Shown here piece after piece: positions 44,797 to 54,258 of a DNA stretch of 64,000 nt. A model generated the notes under the pieces. The model searched no databases. It was not told where the DNA came from and saw only the letters and a list, made by a program, of their open reading frames with translations. Origin of the DNA: a bacterium 1XD42-76 (lineage in GTDB: Bacteria > Bacillota > Clostridia > Lachnospirales > Lachnospiraceae). How positions within the stretch are numbered: position 1 is the stretch's first letter; each line of letters opens with the position of its first letter. The translations under genes and the position numbers were made by a program. The stretch lies in contig QZDW01000019.1 of the NCBI GenBank assembly GCA_009917545.1, forward strand, positions 1 to 64,000, given 5' to 3'.

Positions 44797-47700
44797 TTAT
44801 TTTTTTCCATCCTCGTCAACCAAAATACCCAGGCGTCCATTTGGCTCTGAATTAAACTCATACCAGCGTCCATCAATACAGCGCCATCCGGTATACATGT
44901 ACCCCTGCCTCCCGTCTGCCTGAAGATGAAGATAATACCAATAGCCGCCATCCTTCAGCCATCCGGTATATAAGTATCCCCGCTCATCAAAATAATACCA
45001 GTCCGGGATTCCATTCCAGGTCAGGCACACCCATTGGGATACGGGATAACTTCCGTCAGAATATTGATACCACCATCCAATCTCATCCTTTCGCCACTGG
45101 CCTTCCAAATGCGCGTTTGTCTCGATTGCATAATGGCCGGCGCCAGAAGCGGATGGTTTTCGGCCAGGCTTATTTGAGCCTTCTCCCGGCTTTTCCGGTT
45201 CCTCCGGCTCTGTCCCTGGTTTCTCCGGCTTTTCCGGTTCTACCCCTGGTTTCTCCGGCTCTTCCGGTTCTGTCCCTGGTTTCTCCGGCTCTTCCGGTTC
45301 TGTCCCTGGTTTCTCCGGCTCCTCCGGCCCTGTTCCCGGCTTTTCCGGCTCCTCCGGTTCTGCCCCTGGTTTCTCCGGCTCTTCCGGTTCTGTCCCTGGT
45401 TTCTCCGGCTCCTCCGGCCCTGTTCCCGGCTTTTCCGGTTCCTCTGGTTCCGTCCCTGGTTTTCCCGGTTCTTCTCCCGGCTCCCCGGAATCGTTCAGTT
45501 TCGGAATACTGAGAACGACTTCAACCGTCACATGCTTTCCTCCCAGCGTCAACATCACTACGCCTCGTATCGTTCCCTCTGTTTCCTTTGTCGCAGGTGT
45601 GACAACCGGTTCCTTCTGCCACCCGATTTTCACATCTTTTCCTGTCTCGGTTCCTGTACCGTCACCGGAATTCTCCACGTCCTCTACAGCAATCCTCACT
45701 GCCTCCAAGAGAGCTGTCCCTGTCGTTTCATTGGAAACCTCAAATGTCTGCAGTGCTTCTTCTGCCGCTTCCCGGGCACGTCTTAACACCTTGTCCACAT
45801 TCGTATTGACCGCTGCGGGCGTTTCCGTCCTGCGGATTACCTGAATCACGCAGCTCCTTGTAAAACCGCCGTCCTGCGAGCTTACATGAATCTCTGTCTC
45901 TCCGCAGGCAATGGCCTCGACCTCGCCGCTCTCAGACACAGCAGCGATCGAATCGTCTGCGCTCTCCCAGAAGAGTCCCGTATCATCCGCATTGACCGGC
46001 AGGACATGCGCCAGCAGCCGGGCTTTGCCGCCCTCCTCCAATACAAGGGATTCTGTATTAAGCTCTACGCCGGTCACTGCAGCCTGGCCGTCTGCTTCTT
46101 CCCGCACCTCGACCGTACACTTTGCTGTAATATCGTAGTCGCCAACATGGAATTTGGCTCTGATGACAGTCGTTCCCGGATTCACTGCCGTCACTACAGC
46201 GTGCTCCCGGTCTGTCTCGTCATAGCTTACTGTGGCAATGTTTTCATCCTCAGACGTCCATGTCAGCTTACGGAAACGTTCCGGAAGGCCAAGCGGCTGA
46301 ATCACTCCGCTCAGGCTCGTCTCCTCTCCGACCGCCATGTTAAGGCTCTCCCGATCCAGGCGGATCGCCTTGATTCCATCGGAAACGTCCGCTGTATATG
46401 TCATCGTCATCAGGTTATTGGCATAAGAATTCTCTTCCGCATCCGAAGAAATCTTTATGTTCAGATACGTTGTCTGCAAAAGCTCTTCAATCGCGATTCC
46501 CTGCAGTTTAAGATCCTTCATCGGAATTGTAACCGTCTTTTTTTCATTCACTCCAAGCGAAGCGATGGATACTGTTTTGGAAAAGGTATTGTCCCCGTCG
46601 TCCGGCCCCGGTTGCATCGTTATCTGCAATTTTATGGATGCATTACTCGCGGTCGCACAGCCTGCATTCGCAATGTCGATCGCAAGCTGTCTGTTTCCTG
46701 TGTCGCCTTTCAGCCGTCCTCCGGCGATCACAAAGTCCACAAGCGCAAGCTTCAATTCCTTTGAAGTATTATTCTTGCTGTTCTTGTCTTTGATTCCTCC
46801 CAGGGGAGTCACTTTCGCTTTCAGGCGTTTTCCCGCCAGCTCATTTGGAAGCGTAACAGCGATTTCCACCTCTGTTTTCTGGCCGGGAGCGAGGGCAAGC
46901 GGATACTCGATAGGATCCATTCCTTCAAAGCTTTGGCTTCCATCGAAAAGTTCCAGACGGAAACCATCCGAGGCGCTCAGACTGCCTGTATTTTCGACCT
47001 CCACATGAAGCACGGTTTCCATCCCCGGATGGAGCGTCATCGCTTCCAGCCACGGCAAAGCCGTAATCGCCAGATCACATTCTCGCTCCAGTTTTTCGGT
47101 AATCAGCCCGGAATTCTGTCCATCCTCTGTCAGGCGATAGCCCAGCATTAACGTTCCATCTGGAAGAATCGCGCCAGATTGTGCCTCCGTCACGCTGTTC
47201 GTCACATCTGTCAGGGCGATTCCATCTCCCCATGTGCCCGTCTCCTCATCGTAATAAGCTCCGTATAGGTTGGAATGCAGGCCTTCCTGCATTTCCCAGA
47301 TAACAGCTTTCCCGTTGGGGCCTCCGACCCATTGCGGGTTTAAGGCCGGGCCGGGAATCGAAAGTCCCGTATCAAGTACTTCCCCGGTCCCTGTCATGTC
47401 AATCTGTACCAGATGGTAATCTTGTATTCCATAGAGCCGCGTACCGCTCTCTTCCTGCTCAAAGGCAAGCGTCCTGCACAACGTATCCGTGCCTGCAACT
47501 GCGGTGTTCTGCCCCTGATAGTAGAGACGGACTTCATTGAATTCTTCGTCGCCGTTTACAGTCTGCCGTCCATAGGCGGCTGCCGGTTCCCCTCCTATAA
47601 AAGACGGAAGCAGCGTATAAAGCTCGGTTCCCTTGTCAAACACTTCAATCACGGCCTCGTCTTCCCATGCACCGCCCGCCCAAAGACGTCCTTTCGCCGT

Positions 47701-50700
47701 ATAGGATTTTCCTGCAAACAGGTCGTCTGTATCCTTTTCCAGCCAGGTTACATAAATCTTTCCATCGAAAGCCGCTACCCGCGCCTGATATTTATAGCGT
47801 GAACTTTTGTCCGTGACGTCCATATGCCGTGAAATAGCATCCAACGTTTTATCATAGACCGCTACCTGCAGCTCGCAGGACCCGGCCTGTTCTTCCACGG
47901 ACGCGTCGGGCGCCAGCCTCTGTTCCAGGTTCTGCCACAGGATATACGCCTGATTCCCATCGACTGTAACCTTCGGCTCATAGTCGGCCGTCCCGTCGTC
48001 AGAAACAATCACAGGCTGGCTCCAGTTCCCGCCGCTATAAAGGGAATAGAACACTGCCGTTGAATTCATGTCCTCCCGGCCCGGCACATCGTCTTCCCAG
48101 ACCTTGATTAATGTTCCATCCGCAAAGGAGGCGATCTGCGGCTTTGCATATGGGAATACAAAACCGGAACGGCGGCGGCGATAAGATTTATCGATTGGAT
48201 GCAGGCCGCCCTCTTGTGCCGTATATGTAGAAACGGCATCCTCTTTTGGCCGCGGGTAAAGTTTTATTGACTTCCAGTCTGACTTATAGAGTTCTCCTTC
48301 AGCTCCCAACAAGTGCCCTGTCAGCGAAAATTCCGCGCTCAAAGATACTTCCAGAGACTTTTCCAGAGACTCAACCGGGAATGCAAGCGCCGTATCAAGC
48401 GAGCCCTGCAGCCGGGCGGTTAAATCCAAAATATCGGAACCCGGTTCGATTCCCGCCCCCACTGTAACATAAGGGGTAATCTCCAGCTTCACCTGTCCGC
48501 CAATCTCAACCATATTTACTTTGTAAATATTATCGACCTTGGCAGTGACCTGTCCGCTTCCGTTTACCTCCAGGCCTGCTGTAACCATCACAATGCTAAC
48601 TGGTTCCGGCCAGCCCAACCCGGCGTGCATATCCAATGGAAGCATGGCGATCAGCGTTCCCTTTGCCGGAACAGCGCCTTCCCGTCCCAGATCTACCTCC
48701 ATATATCCACAGAAGCTGGGTTCAAACTCAAGTCCAATATTCATTGGGTGAATTGCGCGTCTTGTCCAATCGATCCCCTCGTTTTTGTACAGTTTTTTGA
48801 AAGCCGTCTCAAGCTTATCTGCCTTCTCGGCCATATCCTTTACTTTGTCTGCATCATTTAGCGCTTCTGTTGCTTCCTTAATGCTATGAAACAGCTTCTC
48901 CATCGCCGTTTCATCGTCCGAATCCGCATCCTCGAGCAGCTCTTCATCCCCAATTACTACGTAAAGCTTATCTTCCTCCAGGTCATAGCTGCATTTTACC
49001 TGCAAAAGCTCCGCCAGTTTGCTGTCTCCGTCCCCGGCCAGAGGGAATTCAAATAACGTAATATCCCCTAAAGAAGGAACATGAATCGAAGGCCCCCGCA
49101 TGGTTTCACCGGCCAGCGTATTTCCGATATGCAACATCGAAGCAGTGATCTTCGGCGGCTCATTCTCATAACGGTACGGAATCCCATGCTCTTTGGCGTA
49201 CTGCTCCGGCACAGAGCCAAAATTCACAACAAAATGCAGCCTGCTGCTGTCTGTAAGCGAAAACGCGTCCTCTGCTATCTGTATGTTGAATTCTTTTTCC
49301 TGGAGTAATTCGACCTGGCTTAAATCCGGGCAGTCCAGAAACGCTCCTTTTCCGATGCGCTCCAGCCTTCCTTCACTCTTAATGGAAAGCAGCCCTTCGC
49401 AACCCTGAAACGCACCGTTTCCAATACTTTTCAGGGAATCCGGCAAATCAAGGCCAAGATGCCAAAAGCCTTTGCAATTCTTAAAGGCAGAATCCCCAAT
49501 CGACTCCAGGCCCGGATAAAAAATAAGCCCGGAAAGATGTTCACAATTCTCGAAAGCGGAGACTCCGATTGATTTCAGGCTCCTCGGAAACCATACGCTG
49601 CGTAGGTTCTTCCCCTTAAATACAGAATCGCCAATCGCCGTAACACCCCCAGGAATCACGACAGTCGGGGCGTCGCCTTTATACTCAACCAGTACGCCAT
49701 CTTTGATTACAAAATCTTCTTCCTCTGAAAACCGCTCCTGATCCGGCGGGTATTGGGAGAGCGGAGCCCAGGCGACATTGTGATCCTGGCAAAATTCTCT
49801 TACCCTGGCCGCGTCCTCCTCAGAATAAATCACAACGGAGTATTCATATTGACCATATTTCGCTGTAATCTCCGGATCTCCCATGATTTTTATCCCTGCA
49901 GACGTGCCCTCGGATATCGATTTGTTCTCCGTGAAATCATCAAACCGCATCCTTGTCACATTTTCGGGAATCGTGACATAGTATCCCTGGTATGCATTAA
50001 ACGCTCCATCTTCTATCATTGTCAGGGATTCCGGAAATATAAGTTCTTTCTCAATATTCGCCCATAAAAACGCCTGGGACCGAATGACCTCAAGCCCTTC
50101 CGAAAACTCAGGCTCCAGACTGTTGCAATGATAGAAGGTACGGTCTTTTATTTCCTTCACCTTGGGCGGAATATTGATTTTTTTCAAATTTTCGCAATAG
50201 TAGAAGGCGGATGCCTCGATCGTTTCCAGCGAATCCGGAAGTTCCACTTCTTTTAAAGCGTTTATATGAATCGGATACGTCGTATCAATCGTCGCAAACG
50301 CGCTGTTTCCAATCGTCGTAACGCCTTCCGGTACAACCACCTTTTCCAGCGCCTCACACCCCTGAAAGGTCTGCGCGCCGATCTCCCTGAGCGAATTTGG
50401 AAGCGTCACGTCCTTTAACTCTACGCACCCAAAGAAGCTCCCATTTAAGGTCTCCACGCCCTCGGGAATCACAATTTTCTCGATCCCGCTGCTGCCAAAA
50501 GCGCTTTTGATCGTCCGCAGGGAGTGCGGAAGCGTCACATCCTTTAAGCTTCTACAATTGGCAAACGCCCCTCTTTCCAGTACTTCCACACCTTCCGGAA
50601 CGACTACGGCTCCCAGAGTCTCATTCCCGTTGAAGGCGTCGGTTCCGATTTTTGTAATCGCCTCCCCGCCAATCTCCGCCGGAATCACTACATTTGCGCT

Positions 50701-50937
50701 CTTACCCAGATACTTCGTAAGAACACCGCCCGCCGCCTCAAAATCTCCTTCCGGGCTGACTCTTTGTTTTGCTGGCAGAGCATTTAAACTGCCTGCCTCC
50801 AGACTGTCAGACGCGGTGGCCGCCCATACCGTCTGCGCCCCCCTAACTGGAATTCCGTTTCCGTTCCATCCCATCCCAATTGCATCCCAGATGAGAATGG
50901 AAGCCAGTATTCTGGCTGTCCAGATTTTCTTTTTCAT
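44797..50937 (-). CDS. giant secreted LRR surface protein with cell-wall-binding repeats
   Basis: The 2,046-aa product starts with a signal peptide (MKKKIWTARILASILIWDAI). Residues about 55-590 are BspA-type leucine-rich repeats in two blocks (for example LKDVTLPNSLREIGAQTFQG). A beta-rich part follows, with sialidase/propeller-like repeats near 920-1240 (QIASFADGTLIKVWEDDVPG). Next come CARDB-like domains (about 1284-1510), two Big_2 Ig-like domains (about 1519-1700), a Pro-Glu-Lys-rich spacer of tandem EPEEPEKPGT units (about 1819-1922), and C-terminal choline-binding-like repeats (WYYFDERGYLYTGWLKDGGY). It should be anchored non-covalently to the cell wall and present its LRRs outward, as adhesins do. 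GAGGGG precedes the ATG. Confidence 0.88.
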   Translation of the reverse strand: MKKKIWTARILASILIWDAIGMGWNGNGIPVRGAQTVWAATASDSLEAGSLNALPAKQRVSPEGDFEAAGGVLTKYLGKSANVVIPAEIGGEAITKIGTDAFNGNETLGAVVVPEGVEVLERGAFANCRSLKDVTLPHSLRTIKSAFGSSGIEKIVIPEGVETLNGSFFGCVELKDVTLPNSLREIGAQTFQGCEALEKVVVPEGVTTIGNSAFATIDTTYPIHINALKEVELPDSLETIEASAFYYCENLKKINIPPKVKEIKDRTFYHCNSLEPEFSEGLEVIRSQAFLWANIEKELIFPESLTMIEDGAFNAYQGYYVTIPENVTRMRFDDFTENKSISEGTSAGIKIMGDPEITAKYGQYEYSVVIYSEEDAARVREFCQDHNVAWAPLSQYPPDQERFSEEEDFVIKDGVLVEYKGDAPTVVIPGGVTAIGDSVFKGKNLRSVWFPRSLKSIGVSAFENCEHLSGLIFYPGLESIGDSAFKNCKGFWHLGLDLPDSLKSIGNGAFQGCEGLLSIKSEGRLERIGKGAFLDCPDLSQVELLQEKEFNIQIAEDAFSLTDSSRLHFVVNFGSVPEQYAKEHGIPYRYENEPPKITASMLHIGNTLAGETMRGPSIHVPSLGDITLFEFPLAGDGDSKLAELLQVKCSYDLEEDKLYVVIGDEELLEDADSDDETAMEKLFHSIKEATEALNDADKVKDMAEKADKLETAFKKLYKNEGIDWTRRAIHPMNIGLEFEPSFCGYMEVDLGREGAVPAKGTLIAMLPLDMHAGLGWPEPVSIVMVTAGLEVNGSGQVTAKVDNIYKVNMVEIGGQVKLEITPYVTVGAGIEPGSDILDLTARLQGSLDTALAFPVESLEKSLEVSLSAEFSLTGHLLGAEGELYKSDWKSIKLYPRPKEDAVSTYTAQEGGLHPIDKSYRRRRSGFVFPYAKPQIASFADGTLIKVWEDDVPGREDMNSTAVFYSLYSGGNWSQPVIVSDDGTADYEPKVTVDGNQAYILWQNLEQRLAPDASVEEQAGSCELQVAVYDKTLDAISRHMDVTDKSSRYKYQARVAAFDGKIYVTWLEKDTDDLFAGKSYTAKGRLWAGGAWEDEAVIEVFDKGTELYTLLPSFIGGEPAAAYGRQTVNGDEEFNEVRLYYQGQNTAVAGTDTLCRTLAFEQEESGTRLYGIQDYHLVQIDMTGTGEVLDTGLSIPGPALNPQWVGGPNGKAVIWEMQEGLHSNLYGAYYDEETGTWGDGIALTDVTNSVTEAQSGAILPDGTLMLGYRLTEDGQNSGLITEKLERECDLAITALPWLEAMTLHPGMETVLHVEVENTGSLSASDGFRLELFDGSQSFEGMDPIEYPLALAPGQKTEVEIAVTLPNELAGKRLKAKVTPLGGIKDKNSKNNTSKELKLALVDFVIAGGRLKGDTGNRQLAIDIANAGCATASNASIKLQITMQPGPDDGDNTFSKTVSIASLGVNEKKTVTIPMKDLKLQGIAIEELLQTTYLNIKISSDAEENSYANNLMTMTYTADVSDGIKAIRLDRESLNMAVGEETSLSGVIQPLGLPERFRKLTWTSEDENIATVSYDETDREHAVVTAVNPGTTVIRAKFHVGDYDITAKCTVEVREEADGQAAVTGVELNTESLVLEEGGKARLLAHVLPVNADDTGLFWESADDSIAAVSESGEVEAIACGETEIHVSSQDGGFTRSCVIQVIRRTETPAAVNTNVDKVLRRAREAAEEALQTFEVSNETTGTALLEAVRIAVEDVENSGDGTGTETGKDVKIGWQKEPVVTPATKETEGTIRGVVMLTLGGKHVTVEVVLSIPKLNDSGEPGEEPGKPGTEPEEPEKPGTGPEEPEKPGTEPEEPEKPGAEPEEPEKPGTGPEEPEKPGTEPEEPEKPGTEPEEPEKPGVEPEKPEKPGTEPEEPEKPGEGSNKPGRKPSASGAGHYAIETNAHLEGQWRKDEIGWWYQYSDGSYPVSQWVCLTWNGIPDWYYFDERGYLYTGWLKDGGYWYYLHLQADGRQGYMYTGWRCIDGRWYEFNSEPNGRLGILVDEDGKK
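45170..45480 (-). repeat. tandem coding repeat, PEKPG-type spacer
   Basis: About ten units of 30 bp encode EPEEPEKPGT with variants (T, G, A or V in the last positions). Units are near identical at DNA level, so copy number may change by slippage, lengthening or shortening the wall-spanning stalk. Confidence 0.85.
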
Positions 50938-50995
50938 CTTGTTCCCCTCATTTTCCTTTCGTATTTATAAAAAAGCCCTATTGCTGAATAGGCGG

Positions 50996-51235
50996 TTATT
51001 TCCTGCGCCGATCCCCCTGCCGGACAAACGGTTCTTCAACCTTCATATCTGTCAAAAGCCCGTATTGTTTTGGGCGCCGCCATGCATTCCCATGTACCTC
51101 GCTCTCACGGTAACTGCGAAGCTGTTTCAGATCAAGTTCCGCCAGATAGATCCCTTCCTCACCGCCCGCCTGCAAAATACAGGTGTCCCGCGAGCCTTCC
51201 ATCCCAGGCAGATATGCTGCCTGTCCGGCGGCTGG
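50996..51235 (-). pseudogene. C-terminal fragment of a carbon-nitrogen hydrolase
   Basis: The frame reads GRSPAAGQAAYLPGMEGSRD, then TCILQAGGEEGIYLAELDL, then LKQLRSYRESEVHGNAWRRP and KQYGLL. This is the ending of nitrilase-superfamily (carbon-nitrogen hydrolase) proteins. The first three quarters, with the Glu-Lys-Cys active site, are absent; a different gene ends 10 bp upstream. It is a relic, not a functional gene. Confidence 0.65.
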
Positions 51236-51244
51236 ACTTCTGCC

Positions 51245-51751
51245 TTAAAAGCCAAGTCCCCGCTTAATCTGATTCATAATTTCATTGTCAAAATGATAGC
51301 TCATTTCTCTAAGCCCGATCGTTGCTCCTTTTTTAGGATAGATCCACAGAACGCCCATATCCCTGACTGCCTGTTTGGCCGTATGTTTTGCTCCCGGAAC
51401 GGCTTCGACACACAGAACGTCCTTAATTTCCGAATAGGGCAGTCGTTTCTGCTCCAATACCAGCCCCTTTTTATAAAAACGTGCCACACCACCGCCGCGC
51501 TTTTGGGGAATCTCCACAACCAGCTTTCCGAATTCTGCATCCGGCGCCCCATCCGGCAGGCTTCCCGCCCATTCCAGAATGCATTCGCCTCCGTTTCTTT
51601 TCCGCTGCTCCTCGGATTTCTTCTGACGCTCTGCCCGCTCTGCATAGAATGCTTTAAAATACCAGACACAAAACGCAACGCTGCCTATCACAAGCAGCAA
51701 AAAAATAATTGCCGGTAAGCACAGCAAAAACCGCATTAACATCGTGTTCAT
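51245..51751 (-). CDS. membrane-anchored protein of unknown function, 168 aa
   Basis: The product has an N-terminal membrane helix (MLMRFLLCLPAIIFLLLVIG), a charged linker (RAERQKKSEEQRKRNGG) and a cytosolic or external domain with EFGKLVVEIPQKRGGGVARF, KDVLCVEAVPGAKHTAKQAV and GVLWIYPKKGATIGLREMSY. The domain resembles a PH-like fold in pattern, but no family is recognised. ATG at 51751 has AAAGGAG 7 nt upstream. A C10 run (51926-51935, plus strand) lies about 175 bp upstream. Confidence 0.6.
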   Translation of the reverse strand: MNTMLMRFLLCLPAIIFLLLVIGSVAFCVWYFKAFYAERAERQKKSEEQRKRNGGECILEWAGSLPDGAPDAEFGKLVVEIPQKRGGGVARFYKKGLVLEQKRLPYSEIKDVLCVEAVPGAKHTAKQAVRDMGVLWIYPKKGATIGLREMSYHFDNEIMNQIKRGLGF

Positions 51752-52001
51752 AACATTACTCCTTTTTGTTATCCTGCCTTTGTCATTCTCATTCCTCTGT
51801 CTGCAACTGCCCTGACAAAAGGAACTTGTTATATCCTCCAAAGGGAACATCATTTCTGCCAGGATTCTTTGTCCCGCCGCCTCTGGGATGGGGTAAGGAA
51901 TAAAGAGAGGAGAGTATCGTGAATACCCCCCCCCCATGATTTTTCCATTATAAACCCGACTCCTGGGAAAACGTCAATGAGCGCGTCCCTTCTGGAATTT
52001 C

Positions 52002-52391
52002 CTACTTCTCTTCCAGGCTCACGCCCGCGATTTTAATATTTACATCGAGTACGGTCAGGCCGGTCATGTTTTCGATGGCGCTCTTTACCTTTTCCTGCAC
52101 CTTCTCACAGACGGACGGGATACTGTATCCGTATTTCAGATTGAGGGACATACTCACGGAAACATGTTCCTCCGTCACCTCGACCTTGACGCCCTTGGCA
52201 AGATTCTTCATCCCCAGCTTCCCCACCAGCTCATTGGTGACATTTCCGGCCATTGAATCCACACCTTCTACCTCGGTTGCCGCCAGCCCCGCAATGATCG
52301 CCACGACCTCGTCCGCGATCTGTACCTCACCGATTTTATCCTTTTCATATACCTTATGACTGCTTCTCTCTGTCTCCGTTGTCACGAGCAC
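52002..52391 (-). CDS. Asp23/Gls24-family envelope stress protein
   Basis: The 129-aa product belongs to the Asp23/Gls24 (DUF322) family. It contains IADEVVAIIAGLAATEVEGV, GKLGMKNLAKGVKVEVTEE and NLKYGYSIPSVCEKVQEKVK, then NMTGLTVLDVNIKIAGVSL. Such proteins form a membrane-associated layer in Gram-positive bacteria and are induced by alkaline and envelope stress. It stands alone next to the spoIIIA operon, with a terminator between. Confidence 0.92.
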   Translation of the reverse strand: MLVTTETERSSHKVYEKDKIGEVQIADEVVAIIAGLAATEVEGVDSMAGNVTNELVGKLGMKNLAKGVKVEVTEEHVSVSMSLNLKYGYSIPSVCEKVQEKVKSAIENMTGLTVLDVNIKIAGVSLEEK

Positions 52392-52611
52392 ACCTCCTGC
52401 ATTCCAAAATCATATCCGCGTAAAGCCTCCCGGCTCACCTGCCCCAAAACACAAACACAGGTGCAATATCTCGTAATATTATAACATAGCTCCCGCACTT
52501 TGCATAGGGCTTTTTCGTATTTTAGGGAAAGGGCGGGGAGGAAGCATAGACCTATTCATTTCTTATCTTTCTTCCAACAATTTTGATTTTATCATTTTAG
52601 AGGCCTGCGTA

Positions 52612-52644
52612 TAAAAAGAGAGGCGACACAAAAATCCGCCTCTC
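52612..52644 (-). terminator. terminator of the spoIIIA operon
   Basis: GAGAGGCG and CGCCTCTC form an 8-bp stem on the minus strand followed by TTTTTAT, 20 bp after the spoIIIAH stop. Confidence 0.85.
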
Positions 52645-52664
52645 CATCATTCCGTCTCCACTGG

Positions 52665-53378
52665 CTATTCCGCCAGATCAAGCAATGTAATCACAATCCC
52701 GTCTGCTCCGATTTCCGTCTTTCGCTTCACGATGTCCTCGATCTGCGCCCGCTCCGGGTCAGTAAGGGACACAGCATTGATTACCACATCCACCTTGCCG
52801 CTTGTAATGCTGACGACCGGATCGACAAACCCCTTTGCCTTAAGGAGTGTCTCGGCGGCGTTTTCCTTTTCCACCACCTCGGTCAGTTCGATCATGCCCT
52901 GGATGGCTGCCTGCTTTTCCACCTCTGTGATCTGCTCGTTGTTAATCAGCTCCATCAGCGTTTCCTTATTCTTCGCCCGGATCTGCTCACGATTTAGCTG
53001 GACACCGGCTATGTACTCCGATACGCTGGTCCCGTTTGTGAGCACAGCTTCGCCCGGATTCTCCATCCCGGCCGCTGCCGTCTCCTGTCCGGCATTTCCT
53101 GTCTCTGCGGAGCCTGTCATGCTTCCGCTCTCTGGCAAAAGAGTTTCCTCGCCATCCCCGTCCAGACTGGCAATCTCTTTCAGACTCCCGTCGTCCACAC
53201 CATTTAAAGCACGGTTTTCTGCCAGAATGTCTTCATCTGATATCTCCATCATTCCTGCCTCGTACACCTCGGCCCCGGCCACTTCTTTTTTGGCAGAATA
53301 ATTGAGATATCCGGCAGCCGCAATCATGACTGCCAGCGTCGTAATGATTACCTGGTTTCTCCTGAATATTCGTTTCAT
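52665..53378 (-). CDS. spoIIIAH: stage III sporulation protein AH
   Basis: The 237-aa product has one N-terminal membrane helix (MKRIFRRNQVIITTLAVMI) and a C-terminal EscJ/PrgK-like ring-building domain (VDPVVSITSGKVDVVINAVS, then LTDPERAQIEDIVKRKTEIG). It is made in the mother cell and pairs with SpoIIQ to form the channel to the forespore. The middle carries a Glu/Gly-rich linker (about residues 60-120). It is the last gene of the operon, 4 bp after spoIIIAG. Confidence 0.93.
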   Translation of the reverse strand: MKRIFRRNQVIITTLAVMIAAAGYLNYSAKKEVAGAEVYEAGMMEISDEDILAENRALNGVDDGSLKEIASLDGDGEETLLPESGSMTGSAETGNAGQETAAAGMENPGEAVLTNGTSVSEYIAGVQLNREQIRAKNKETLMELINNEQITEVEKQAAIQGMIELTEVVEKENAAETLLKAKGFVDPVVSITSGKVDVVINAVSLTDPERAQIEDIVKRKTEIGADGIVITLLDLAE

Positions 53379-53382
53379 TGCC

Positions 53383-54258
53383 TCAGACTCCTTTTTTCAC
53401 CCTCTTTAATACTTTTATCTTATGTGCAGGCAGGCCAAATAATGCTTGCATTGCCTCAGAAATTTCTGTCCGCACGACCGCGCTCGCGCCACCGTCTGCG
53501 CTGATGACAATCCCGGAGATCTCCGGCATGATTTCCTTCTCTACCACAGGGGCAGAGGACTGTCCTTCCAGCACGGTACTTTCGGACAACTCCTGCTGGC
53601 GTATGATGCGGCTGTTCCCGCTCTGTTCCTCTTCTGTGACCGCCGACGAAGAATTCTGGTCGATCCGCAACACCTTTTCCTCTGATGACTTTAACACCAC
53701 CAGCACATCTACCTCCCCAACGCCTTCCACGCCGGCCAGAATTGCGCGGATCCGGTCCTCCAGCTCCTTTTCATACGAAGCAGCCCCCGTCTGCGCATTC
53801 CTGCTGCCGGCCGCGCCTGCACTCCCGGCCTCATTCCGGATGGATGCACCCCCTGCTGCCATACTGCCCTGATTGTCATTTTGTCCTGCTAAAGTACTGC
53901 CGCCTCCCGCCAGTGCCCCTGCTGTGCTGCCTCCTTGTCCTCCTTGTGCGGCGCTCCCCCAGCCGCTATTTCCCCCTGCTGCCAAAGTACTGCTGCCCCC
54001 TGCCTGCATTCCGGCTGTTGTCCCGCTGCCAAATTCACCGGCATCTCCTCCGCTCCACCCGCTGGAAATACCGTTTCTGTACGTCTGTTCTCCGGCCGCT
54101 CCCCCCTCCTGCATATACACAGCCTGTGCAGTACGATTCTTCGGCGATTCTCCCGGCATTGCCAGGATAAACAGTAAAAGTCCAGAGCAAAACACAAAAA
54201 TCAGCCGTTCTTTATTCACTTTCCAGATGGATTGTAATGTTTCCTTCTTCCAGTCCAT
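53383..54258 (-). CDS. spoIIIAG: stage III sporulation protein AG
   Basis: The 291-aa product has a membrane helix near residue 18-36 (LIFVFCSGLLLFILAMPGES), then an unusually long Gly/Ala/Ser/Gln-rich low-complexity linker (residues about 45-150), then the ring-building domain (LEDRIRAILAGVEGVGEVDV, EVDVLVVLKSSEEKVLRIDQ and IVISADGGASAVVRTEISEA). SpoIIIAG forms a large ring in the mother-cell membrane. Its start overlaps the end of spoIIIAF by 47 bp. The linker is longer than in Bacillus and its repetitive DNA creates spurious antisense frames. Confidence 0.93.
   Translation of the reverse strand: MDWKKETLQSIWKVNKERLIFVFCSGLLLFILAMPGESPKNRTAQAVYMQEGGAAGEQTYRNGISSGWSGGDAGEFGSGTTAGMQAGGSSTLAAGGNSGWGSAAQGGQGGSTAGALAGGGSTLAGQNDNQGSMAAGGASIRNEAGSAGAAGSRNAQTGAASYEKELEDRIRAILAGVEGVGEVDVLVVLKSSEEKVLRIDQNSSSAVTEEEQSGNSRIIRQQELSESTVLEGQSSAPVVEKEIMPEISGIVISADGGASAVVRTEISEAMQALFGLPAHKIKVLKRVKKGV

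Noticed and set aside
45170-45480. Tandem 30-bp units that could suggest a CRISPR array
   Set aside because: Units are contiguous without spacers and encode PEKPG repeats in frame with the surface protein.
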